From Chitinophaga sp. CF418 (GTDB lineage: Bacteria; Bacteroidota; Bacteroidia; Chitinophagales; Chitinophagaceae), in the NCBI RefSeq assembly GCF_900142925.1, contig NZ_FRCN01000009.1:1-64000 (forward strand): DNA of 64,000 nucleotides, given 5' to 3'. Both the position numbers and the translations under genes were made by a program. Of the stretch, positions 1 through 8,138 are shown in pieces (the first letter of the stretch is position 1; each line of letters starts with the position of its first letter). The notes under the pieces are model-generated. The model saw only the letters and a list, made by a program, of their open reading frames with translations. It did no database searches and was not told where the DNA came from.

Positions 1-2153
1 ATTGGTTTGATATCATCCTTGATATTGATAACCTGGCTTACGGAGTCACTGTTACCACATGCGTCAGCAAATACCCACTTGCGGGTGATTGTAGAGTCAC
101 ATGCAGATCCACTGCCTTTTTCACTGTATACAGGCGCAATATTGCCATTACTACAATTGTCTGTAGCGGTTGGTGTAGGCGCAGCAGGTACATCTTTCAG
201 GCACTGCACATTGACAGTATTGTTAAAGTTTGCTGTTATTACCGGTTTGATATTATCATTCACGGTGATCACCTGTTTCAGCGTATCAGATTTATTGCCA
301 CAGAGGTCAACAGCCCACCACTTGCGGGTGATCTTATACTTATTGACACAGGTGCTGTCAGATACGGTTGTACTCGTTTGGACCGTCAGTCCGGCGGTGC
401 AGTTATCAGTTACCCCAATAACAGGCGCAGCCGGTACGTCTTTCGTACAGGCGACATTTGCATCGGAAACTTGTCCGGTGAGCACCGGTTTGATACTATC
501 CTTCACCAGTACAGTCTGGTAACAGGTGTCCTTCCGCTTTCCATCAGGCGTTGAAACGATAAGCCGGAGCTGATATGAACCACAATTGTTCGCGGCATTT
601 ATCAGTACATTCTGTGTATTGTTAAGGCCGGAAACGGTGCCATCTCCGGTCACAGACCACAGGTAAGAACCCACCAGTGCAGGAGCCGGGCCCGTATACT
701 GATTCTGAGACCCTGGACATACAGGGCTCGGACCAGTGATACCACAAGGAGCCGTTGCATGTTGGTTGACTGTGATAGCAACCGTATCAAAGTCCTGGCA
801 ATTGCCATCATCTCCTTTCACAATAAACTGAAATACGCCGGTAGATGGCGGTATAAAGTCAGGATTGTTGACGTTAGGATTACTCAGACCCGTGACTGGC
901 GTCCAGGTGAAGATATATGTGCCGTCACCTCCTGTAATGGAGGCAGAAAGATGGGCAGTATCAAGATTTGTAATAGTCTGATCACTGCCGGCATTAACAT
1001 CTACGTTATATATATTGACAGTTGTACCAGGGGTGTCATGGCTGGCGAGATAACAGGTATCTTTCAGACCATCCCGGGTGACAATTAACCGAAGATTAAA
1101 ACTTCCGAAAGTAAATGCAGTACCTATTGGTATTACTGTTATAGTACCTAATGCCGGATTGACAATCTTTGCATTGGCGGTATTAGCCCCTATGATGCTC
1201 CATGCATAAGTAATACCGGTAGAATCATCAACCGTTGCCGTATATGCCAGTTTCGTCGTCTGTACGCAAGCATTAGCCGGTCCTGCAACGCTACAGGTAG
1301 GAGGAATGAAAACAGCATCTGTCTTCAGAGATCTGTCCTGGTTGCCGATGTTGACATCCGCTCCATTAATGATCCATTTCTTCAGTCGCATATGGTAGGG
1401 CGAACCATTGATCGCGCTGGCAGAATTAGGTTCGCCGGTGACCGGGTCTTTCCCCCAGTCTATGATGCTGGCAATATGAGCGCCCCAGGCCAGTATAGCG
1501 GTAGCTTTGAGTGCTGTAAAAGTAATATTGACCACAGTCTCTGAATTGGCTGCAGTCAAACTACCCTGGGAAGCATAGGTTATATTCGTTATATCCGCAT
1601 TGTATCCTGTAAACTGCTTCTCACCGGCGGGTAATGCGTTAAAACTGGTAGCAGGTTGCCCGGCAACCGGTGATCCGGTGCTGGACGGAGCCGGGATGGT
1701 AAAAACATCCGTAGTAGTAAAGTAGGATGCCGGTTGAGGAGCGCTGAGCAATGGATTCACTGTTTCCTGCCCATGACTAAACACGTTGTGAGGACTCAGC
1801 CGTTGAAAATGCGTCAGGTAATCCAACGCATGTTTACTACTGTTCCTGACATCGAACCCAATGACCAGTGTATACGTCTGGTTGACGACAAGCCCTTCAA
1901 GGACAGCCCGGTAAGGCACCGAGTATCCTTCAAGGAAATGCGCCATATTGGCGTTGAGGTTACCATTGATCCAGCTGACGGGATTTAAAGGCGTGGTTGC
2001 CTTGTCGTTAGAGCCCTGGTCAAGGTTTGCCGATTGTGCGTAGGCCGTTCGCTGTAGTAGGAGTAATAAGGGCAGGGCCAGTAGAATAGGTACGGGAAAT
2101 CTTCGTACAGCGGCCCTGAAAATACTACGAAAGCGTAAAAGTACTGCGTTCAT
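1..2153 (-). CDS. Large secreted repeat protein with HYR/Ig-like domains, partial
   Basis: An open minus-strand frame starts at ATG 2153 and runs off the left edge without a stop (about 717 codons visible). The N-terminus has a signal peptide with a Leu-rich core ending in AYAQS. Residues about 40-300 resemble an adhesin-like N-terminal domain. After that come Ig/PKD-like modules, and from about residue 530 a repeat of roughly 81 residues begins that carries KPVIT, C-KDVPAAP, TDNC and RKWW/RKWVFADACGN-type motifs. The recurring block is visible in DNA near positions 1, 242 and 485. Such HYR-like repeat proteins in Bacteroidota are usually surface or gliding-associated adhesins exported by the type IX system. 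The sorting tail would lie outside the window. Exact function is unknown. Confidence 0.8.
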   Translation of the reverse strand, partial: MNAVLLRFRSIFRAAVRRFPVPILLALPLLLLLQRTAYAQSANLDQGSNDKATTPLNPVSWINGNLNANMAHFLEGYSVPYRAVLEGLVVNQTYTLVIGFDVRNSSKHALDYLTHFQRLSPHNVFSHGQETVNPLLSAPQPASYFTTTDVFTIPAPSSTGSPVAGQPATSFNALPAGEKQFTGYNADITNITYASQGSLTAANSETVVNITFTALKATAILAWGAHIASIIDWGKDPVTGEPNSASAINGSPYHMRLKKWIINGADVNIGNQDRSLKTDAVFIPPTCSVAGPANACVQTTKLAYTATVDDSTGITYAWSIIGANTANAKIVNPALGTITVIPIGTAFTFGSFNLRLIVTRDGLKDTCYLASHDTPGTTVNIYNVDVNAGSDQTITNLDTAHLSASITGGDGTYIFTWTPVTGLSNPNVNNPDFIPPSTGVFQFIVKGDDGNCQDFDTVAITVNQHATAPCGITGPSPVCPGSQNQYTGPAPALVGSYLWSVTGDGTVSGLNNTQNVLINAANNCGSYQLRLIVSTPDGKRKDTCYQTVLVKDSIKPVLTGQVSDANVACTKDVPAAPVIGVTDNCTAGLTVQTSTTVSDSTCVNKYKITRKWWAVDLCGNKSDTLKQVITVNDNIKPVITANFNNTVNVQCLKDVPAAPTPTATDNCSNGNIAPVYSEKGSGSACDSTITRKWVFADACGNSDSVSQVINIKDDIKP

Positions 2154-2604
2154 AATAGATCAGATTTTAGTTGATGATTGAGCCTTCTGACATTGGTGTT
2201 TCGGTGCTTATAATTATTGCAGTTGGCGTTCAATTGATCTGTAACATGTGACCATAAAAGGCATAAGGAATACGTTCATTTGTCACTGGAGACAATGAAA
2301 ATTTTAGTTGCATAAAGTATCCTTGCATACTCTTGATGGCAAGCAGACAGTAGGTGGTATTCTATAGTATTTGGCTAAAAAATGTATGTGGAGAAAAAAG
2401 CAGACCGTTGTTGAGAGTATCCAGGGATACGAATCCCTCTGGATTTCATGTGCAATAGTACGATTTGTTTTAAATCAAAACCAAAAAAATGTGAAGAAAA
2501 TTAAAAAAAAGAAAAAGGTATAAAATACGTTTGTTGCCATTATCCTGCAATCCTTCCGGCAGGAATAAACTAATTTAATAGATTTGCAGAAATCAATCGA
2601 TATC
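2154..2604. other. Divergent intergenic region, AT-rich
   Basis: This 451-bp gap separates the divergent repeat-protein and Ppx/GppA genes. It becomes very A/T-rich toward 2460-2530. TACGTTTG at 2526-2533 fits the Bacteroidota -7 consensus TAnnTTTG and lies 72 bp before the plus-strand ATG, but no clear -33 TTG precedes it. An imperfect hairpin (ATCCAG/CTGGAT arms) lies near 2421-2448. I see no RNA gene or further coding sequence. Confidence 0.4.
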
Positions 2605-3528
2605 ATGAGGGCTGCTGTTATAGACCTGGGCACAAATACATTTCACCTGATCATAGGAGACCTTGCTGACAAAGATCTACAGATCGTTTATAAGACCACG
2701 ATACCAGTGCTTCTCGGCCAGGGACGCATTAATGAGAACATAATTATTCCCGAGGCATTTGAAAGAGGAATAAGTATGTTAAAAGAATTCAGAAGTATCA
2801 TAGATGCGCACGATGTTGATATAGTAAGGGCCATTGCTACCTCTGCCGTCAGGAATGCGGTAAACGGGCCGGAGTTTGTAGCAGCCGCACATGCTGTGGG
2901 TATTGACATCCAGGTGATCACAGGAGATGAAGAAGCCGCATTTATTTTCAATGGCGTAAGAGCGCTTGGCATCATTCAGCAAACATCCCTGATCATGGAT
3001 ATAGGAGGTGGCAGTACAGAGTTTATTATCTGCAATGAAGATGGTCTTATCTGGAAAAAGAGTTATGATATCGGCGCTGCCCGCTTAATGCAGGCATACT
3101 TTCATTCGGATCCTATCAGCGATGCAGCGCGCAATACTATCACTGATCTCCTTGATAAAACACTGGGAGACTTAAAAGCAGCTTGCGCCCGTTATAAACC
3201 TGAGATGCTCATCGGGTCTGCCGGAGCCTTTGAATCATTTGCCGTACTCCTGAATAATGGAGATGATATTGGAGACGTTGCTTCCATGACACTGGATATA
3301 AAGTCGTATGAAAAGCTGGCTGAGCGACTGCTGGCCTCTACTCATGAAGAAAGAACGAAGATGAAAGGACTGATCTCTTTGCGGGTAGATATGATCGTGA
3401 TCGCGGTTATTCTGACCAGTTATATCCTGGATAACATTGGCCTTAGTGCACTGAGCCTATCCATGTACGATCTGAAAATGGGCGTATTACATTCCATTAA
3501 AGATCAGATCACCAGCAAGGCGGGATGA
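2605..3528 (+). CDS. Ppx/GppA-family exopolyphosphatase / pppGpp phosphatase
   Basis: This 307-aa cytoplasmic protein belongs to the ASKHA phosphatase superfamily. The phosphate-1 motif DLGTNT is at residues 7-12, ATSAVRNA at 78-85, ITGDEEA at 105-111 and the phosphate-2 motif DIGGGSTEF at 132-140. The family hydrolyses terminal phosphates of polyphosphate or pppGpp. Sequence alone does not separate the two substrates, and the length matches the short single-module Bacteroidota type. I chose ATG 2605 because MRAAVIDLGTNT puts the first beta strand directly at the start; an in-frame TTG at 2584 would add seven residues. The gene is convergent with the next one, with only 20 bp between stops. 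Confidence 0.9.
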   Translation: MRAAVIDLGTNTFHLIIGDLADKDLQIVYKTTIPVLLGQGRINENIIIPEAFERGISMLKEFRSIIDAHDVDIVRAIATSAVRNAVNGPEFVAAAHAVGIDIQVITGDEEAAFIFNGVRALGIIQQTSLIMDIGGGSTEFIICNEDGLIWKKSYDIGAARLMQAYFHSDPISDAARNTITDLLDKTLGDLKAACARYKPEMLIGSAGAFESFAVLLNNGDDIGDVASMTLDIKSYEKLAERLLASTHEERTKMKGLISLRVDMIVIAVILTSYILDNIGLSALSLSMYDLKMGVLHSIKDQITSKAG

Positions 3529-3548
3529 TCCTTTGCCGGTGATGATAC

Positions 3549-4217
3549 TTAATATGGTTCTTTTGCGAATTTCTCTCTTCTGGCTATCTCAGCTTCACTT
3601 ACTACATCCGATGGAAGTTCACTCAAAACAACATCTCCATCAGGTACATAACTGGCGACAATAGCGCCGGTAGTGGCTATCAGGGCATCCGTCAGTTTCC
3701 ATTGAGCAGCCTGTGTTCCATTCTGAAAGAGCTTTCTGCCTTCACCCAGCGTAACCGGGAATGTCCAGATATGTAACTCATCTATGAGGTTATTGGCCAG
3801 GAGGGATTGTATCAGTACACTACTACCATGCACCAGTAAATCAGGTCCGTCTTGTTCCTTCAGCTTTTTTAGTTCACTGATCGTATCGCCGGTGATCAGT
3901 GCGGAACCATCCCAGGGGAGATCAATATTGTTGCTGGAAACGACATACTTCCGGATACGGTTGAATAATGCCGCGATGGGATTATCGCTATTCTGGTAGG
4001 GCCAGTAAGCTGCGAATATTTCATACGTACGCCTGCCCAGCAACAGATCGAAGGGCTTAGACATAATCTGTCCCAGCTTGTTGTCTGTTATATCATCCCC
4101 GTAATGAAACATCCAACCGCCCCATTTGAATCCGCCGGAAGTATCTTCCTGAGGTCCGCCCGGCGCCTGCAGTACTCCATCCATAGTCATAAACGTGCAA
4201 ACAATGATCTTTCTCAT
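3549..4217 (-). CDS. RibD C-terminal/dihydrofolate reductase-like protein
   Basis: This 222-aa protein starts MRKIIVCTFMTMDGV and ends in a charged tail. The RibD_C/DHFR-like fold covers about residues 1-185, with the family's MDGV start, a GRRTYE segment and a DLLVHGSS nucleotide-binding turn. Members are small NADPH-dependent reductases of mostly unknown substrate, related to the reductase half of riboflavin RibD and to dihydrofolate reductase. It stands alone, convergent with the phosphatase and not linked to riboflavin or folate genes, so a housekeeping role in those pathways is unlikely. The reductase fold is fairly certain, the substrate is not. Confidence 0.82.
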   Translation of the reverse strand: MRKIIVCTFMTMDGVLQAPGGPQEDTSGGFKWGGWMFHYGDDITDNKLGQIMSKPFDLLLGRRTYEIFAAYWPYQNSDNPIAALFNRIRKYVVSSNNIDLPWDGSALITGDTISELKKLKEQDGPDLLVHGSSVLIQSLLANNLIDELHIWTFPVTLGEGRKLFQNGTQAAQWKLTDALIATTGAIVASYVPDGDVVLSELPSDVVSEAEIARREKFAKEPY

Positions 4218-4341
4218 GATGTGTTAGTTTGTTGTTACACTACAAAGCTAAAAGATAGGGGTGTTTCCGAGGCGGTGTGATTCAGACAAGAAGAAGGCAT
4301 TTTGCGACAAAGGCCGCCGGTGGACTATTCTCTTACTAATG

Positions 4342-5229
4342 CTATTTACTCAGGAAGGGCTCAATGATCGCAAGCAGTTTTGCTGTTTCCATCATCAGGC
4401 TCATGTGCGTAGTGCCCGGTAGAATCGCCAGCTGTGATTTGGGAAGTCCGGCCATATCTCCGGGAACACCACCACCTGCTGCGCGGTACATTTCCGCTTT
4501 ATGCTCCAGCGATACGCCGTCGTTATCTCCCATGATGAACAGGATAGGTGATTTGATCGCCTTCACTTTATCTGCGCCAAAGTCAAAGTCCTGTTTACCG
4601 TACTCCATATATTTGGTCAGGAAGGCTCTCCAGTGGCCCGGATCAGGTGCTATTTTCTCATAAGCAGTTTTCAATGGTGTCTGATCAAAAAACGCTGGTT
4701 TGAAAGTCTGGAAGGCATCTGTTACTTCCTTCTGCCAGCCATGGTATTTGTATACTGTAGATACGAGTACCAGCTTTTTCACCATGGCAGGATGCTGTAT
4801 CGCCAATGCATAGGCAACCGTTCCGCCCAGGCTGTAACCCAGTACATCGGCACTATCTATCTTCAGATATTGTAACAAACCTGCTACATCATCTGCCAGG
4901 GCCTGAAAGGTGACAGGCCGGTCAATATCAGCAGTGTGACCATGTCCCTGCATTTCCAGTGCAATTACTTTGTGCGTCTTTGCCAGTTCCGGTATCAGTT
5001 GTGACCAGTTAAGATCTATGGTCATATAGGCTCCATGCAGTAGCACCAGTGGTTGTCCTTCTCCATGTATCTCATAATACAGTTTAAGGCCATTAACAGG
5101 CGCATAACCCGATGATTTCAGGGTTTCCGGGCTTGTTGCCTTTGCCTGTTGTGCGCCGGCTTTCATAACGAATGTGGTGAGGATGAGTAGCGCCAGTAAA
5201 ATAGCCCTGGCAGAGTGTATTGTTTTCAT
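4342..5229 (-). CDS. Secreted alpha/beta hydrolase
   Basis: This 295-aa protein has a signal peptide (hydrophobic residues 9-25, AGAQQ cleavage region) and an alpha/beta hydrolase fold. The oxyanion HGAY is at 65-68, the nucleophile elbow GYSLGG at 131-136 (Ser133), the acid Asp237 in GDNDG, and His275 in TTHMS, so the triad is complete. I chose ATG 5229 over an in-frame ATG nine codons upstream because the signal peptide then begins MKTIHS. It lies 147 bp downstream of the thioredoxin-like gene on the same strand and may be the last gene of the SusCD locus or separate. The likely activity is an esterase or lactonase outside the cytoplasm; substrate unknown. Confidence 0.85.
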   Translation of the reverse strand: MKTIHSARAILLALLILTTFVMKAGAQQAKATSPETLKSSGYAPVNGLKLYYEIHGEGQPLVLLHGAYMTIDLNWSQLIPELAKTHKVIALEMQGHGHTADIDRPVTFQALADDVAGLLQYLKIDSADVLGYSLGGTVAYALAIQHPAMVKKLVLVSTVYKYHGWQKEVTDAFQTFKPAFFDQTPLKTAYEKIAPDPGHWRAFLTKYMEYGKQDFDFGADKVKAIKSPILFIMGDNDGVSLEHKAEMYRAAGGGVPGDMAGLPKSQLAILPGTTHMSLMMETAKLLAIIEPFLSK

Positions 5230-5376
5230 GTAAATGTCTTTTGATATTGCAAACATAGGCCAGCTTATAAAAAGACAAGGTGGGGGAATTAGACTAACAA
5301 GGGGGGGATTACGACAACAGGCTATCCGGTATTACCCGGATAGCCTGTGCTATATGTATTGTAGGTTTAACTTCGT

Positions 5377-6723
5377 CTACCTGATCATCTCTATCATTGC
5401 AGATAACTCTTCTACTGCCGCATCATCTCCGCCGCTGAAACCGGTTAATTTAAAACGGGTGTTGCCTGTGCCGTCAATGATGAATTTGGCTGGGATACCA
5501 CGTACATTAAACTGTCCTACAACGCCGGTTGTTTTATCATCCAGTAGTACCTGGAAGGAATAGTTGTTGTCCTCGATGAACTTCCTCACGCCCGTAGACG
5601 GATCCGGCACTCTTTCCCATGTATCAATGAACAGGAACTTTACGTTAGGATCATTCTTATACTTGTTCACCGTTTTCTGCATAGCAGGGAAGGAGCGTTT
5701 GCAGGGACCGCACCAGGTAGCCCAGAAGTCAAGCACAAGGATCTTTCCTTTCAGGTCTGCAGTAGATACGGTATTGCCGTCCAGGTCTTTTAGCGTAAAT
5801 GCAGGCGCTGTTTCGGAGATGATATCTTTTTTTACCTGTTCCTGTATGTGTTTGCGCATAGCAGCTTCCAGCCCGGCAGCAAAAGCAGTATAACCTGCAT
5901 CATTACCCTTGGCAGACTTGTAGATAGCAGGAAGCTTTGTTTTTACCTCGTTATCTGCTTTGCCACCGCTGATCAGTTCAGACAACAGTACGAGGGCGCT
6001 GTCTGATTTACCGTTGGCCGCCAGGAGTAGCGCGTAGTTCTTTTTAATATCAGCATTGTCCCTGTTGCCACCACCATTATAGATCACACTGGCATGAGTC
6101 AATGCTTCTGCATACTTGCCCTGCTGATATAAAAGTGAAGACAGCGTATTCAGCGCATGATAATAGTCGTTCTTTGCCATTGGATTTTTGCTGACAGGAT
6201 AGGACTTTTCAGCATCTGCCACACCTGCTCTTACCAGCTTTTCTGCAGTAACAGTATCCTTATGACCCAGGAACCGCATGCCATCGTGTACTTCTACTAT
6301 AGCGCGGTATTCCTGTGATTTGATCTTTTTGAGCCATGCCTGGTTCTGCTTCGGATTGTTCTCTTCTGCATAGGCCCAGGATATTCCTGAACGGGCATAA
6401 TCATATACGATGTCAGCGCTGTCTTTGGGTTCCGGAAATGCTTTGATCCACTTATTGTAGTTTTTCAGCTTTTCTGCGGAAGGCATCTGTTTGTTGACCT
6501 GCTTATTATAGAAGTCGTTGCGGGCAAACGCACCTTTGGGAAAACGGGCGATAGCCACTTCTACCAATGAATCTCCTGCATTGGAATTATTGTTTTTATA
6601 AGCGGCCCTGGAAGCTTCCTGGTAATCCTTTTCCGTTTGCAATGCCTTTTTATCCTGCGCTGCAGCAAGTACTGCAGACAGCGATAATGCGCCAGTGAAT
6701 AGTAGTTTGTGCGTTATCTGCAT
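5377..6723 (-). CDS. TlpA-like thioredoxin-fold periplasmic protein
   Basis: This 448-aa protein has a signal peptide (residues 1-23) and a helical TPR-like region at about 30-290. Its C-terminal thioredoxin domain (about 305-448) carries the redox motif WCGPC at 337-341 after LVLDFWAT. TlpA/ResA-type proteins reduce or isomerise disulfides outside the cytoplasm. The long N-terminal helical domain is typical of Bacteroidota versions that sit behind SusC/SusD pairs. It follows the SusD gene by 27 bp and is probably co-transcribed. Its role here could be redox quality control of exported proteins or redox chemistry tied to the imported ligand; the sequence does not decide. Confidence 0.88.
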   Translation of the reverse strand: MQITHKLLFTGALSLSAVLAAAQDKKALQTEKDYQEASRAAYKNNNSNAGDSLVEVAIARFPKGAFARNDFYNKQVNKQMPSAEKLKNYNKWIKAFPEPKDSADIVYDYARSGISWAYAEENNPKQNQAWLKKIKSQEYRAIVEVHDGMRFLGHKDTVTAEKLVRAGVADAEKSYPVSKNPMAKNDYYHALNTLSSLLYQQGKYAEALTHASVIYNGGGNRDNADIKKNYALLLAANGKSDSALVLLSELISGGKADNEVKTKLPAIYKSAKGNDAGYTAFAAGLEAAMRKHIQEQVKKDIISETAPAFTLKDLDGNTVSTADLKGKILVLDFWATWCGPCKRSFPAMQKTVNKYKNDPNVKFLFIDTWERVPDPSTGVRKFIEDNNYSFQVLLDDKTTGVVGQFNVRGIPAKFIIDGTGNTRFKLTGFSGGDDAAVEELSAMIEMIR

Positions 6724-6750
6724 AAAACAGTTTAGATGAAAGTGAACAGA

Positions 6751-8127
6751 TTAGTAACCATCATTTTGTTTGAGTGCCTTGTTTTTGGCAATTTCCGTGT
6801 TAGGTATAGGTAACAGGGCCGCGGTAGATACCCAGCTGGATTTGATCGCACCAATCACTTCATTCACTTTGCCGGTACGTTTAAGATCAAACCAGCGATG
6901 GGCAAATTCTCCAAACAGCTCCAGCTTCCTTTCTTTCGCAATGGCCGCCAGCAGAGCGTCTTGAGTAGCTGCTGTGGTGTTGCTCAGTCCTGCGCGGGTG
7001 CGTACGGCGTTCAGATCCGCCGCAGCTGCGTCCAGGTTTTTCAGCTGCGCATTGGCTTCTGCACGGATCAGGTATTGTTCTGCCAGGCGTAATATCACAT
7101 TGTATTCATTGCCGGCAGTAGCGGTAGGGAGTTTATACTTATTGATGCGATAGATAGTGGTAGTGCCTGATATCACACTGTCCACCCATGCTGTTCTTCT
7201 TTTATCGCCGCTCTCGAAAGCATTGGCTGTAGCAGGGTACAGGTAAAAACCAGGGATGCCTGCACTGCTGCTCGTGCGGTAGTTGTTACCCAGGAAGGAA
7301 TAACCATTGGTAGTACCATACTGCAAGATCACTTCATTGCTGATGTTGACAAATGCACTGTCGGGCACGGGCAGACTATAAGTACCGGCCGCAATCACTT
7401 CAGTGCTGTAGGTAATTGCATTCTCCCAATCTTCCCTGTACAGGTAAGCGCGGGCCAGTAAGGCGCTGGCGGCATACTTGTTTATCCTGGTCCTTAAAGT
7501 GCCGGTATAGGCAGCAGGAAGCGATGCTTCTGCTGCTTTCAGGTCGCTGATGATCTGCGCCCACACGGAATCAGTACCAGTGCGTGGCATATTGCCCGTT
7601 TCCATTACATCGGAACTCAATACCAGTGGTACGGCTCCGAAGTAATTCACCAGGTAGAAATAGTTAAATGCACGGAAGAAATAAGCCTCTCCCAGCAACT
7701 GCGCCTGCACGGAACTGGTGAGTGTAGTGCTGGCTTTCAGGCCTTCAATAGCCAGATTGGCTTGCCTGATCACGCCATATGGGTATATCCAGAGATAACT
7801 GGTAACAGTACCATTGTTGGGATTGACCGTCGACTGCTGCAGCTCATTCATGGCGGGAGTACTGCTGGTATAAGTATACTGTATATCATCAGCTTCCACA
7901 CCACCTGCAAACGTATAGTAAGGCAGACTGCCAGTTGTATTGTAATAGGAATACATGGCCAGTACTGCAGCGGTAGCGGTACCGTCTTCCTTAAAGGCGT
8001 CGGCTGCGGGCAGCTGGTTAGGCGCTTTGTCTATGTCCACAAATTTTTCGCAGGATGAAAACAGCAGGCCATTGGTCAGCAACAGGGCCAGTGTTATATA
8101 TTTCAGCGTGTTTGTTTTACCTCTCAT
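6751..8127 (-). CDS. SusD/RagB outer-membrane ligand-binding lipoprotein
   Basis: This 458-aa lipoprotein has lipobox Cys26 (LLFSSC). The SusD/RagB fold is recognisable from the TPR-like N-terminal half, the LLGEAYFFRAFNYFYLVNYFG segment near residues 145-165, and the C-terminal ERKLELFGEFAHRWFDLKRTGK motif that closes most SusD proteins. SusD caps the SusC channel and holds ligand at the surface. The gene follows SusC by 11 bp. No glycoside hydrolase is linked to this pair, so the ligand may be a peptide or small glycan rather than a polysaccharide (inference). Confidence 0.93.
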   Translation of the reverse strand: MRGKTNTLKYITLALLLTNGLLFSSCEKFVDIDKAPNQLPAADAFKEDGTATAAVLAMYSYYNTTGSLPYYTFAGGVEADDIQYTYTSSTPAMNELQQSTVNPNNGTVTSYLWIYPYGVIRQANLAIEGLKASTTLTSSVQAQLLGEAYFFRAFNYFYLVNYFGAVPLVLSSDVMETGNMPRTGTDSVWAQIISDLKAAEASLPAAYTGTLRTRINKYAASALLARAYLYREDWENAITYSTEVIAAGTYSLPVPDSAFVNISNEVILQYGTTNGYSFLGNNYRTSSSAGIPGFYLYPATANAFESGDKRRTAWVDSVISGTTTIYRINKYKLPTATAGNEYNVILRLAEQYLIRAEANAQLKNLDAAAADLNAVRTRAGLSNTTAATQDALLAAIAKERKLELFGEFAHRWFDLKRTGKVNEVIGAIKSSWVSTAALLPIPNTEIAKNKALKQNDGY

Positions 8128-8138
8128 GTCCGGTTCTT

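Noticed and set aside
2415..2450. tRNA T-arm-like hairpin or attachment-site remnant
   Set aside because: The loop is six bases with no TTCGAxT consensus, and no acceptor stem or other tRNA arms are found around it.
3509..3543. Imperfect hairpin at the ppx/RibD-like gene junction as a terminator
   Set aside because: Arms ATCACC-GCAAGG and CCTTTGCCGGTGAT match imperfectly, overlap the coding end and have no T run, so the evidence is too weak.
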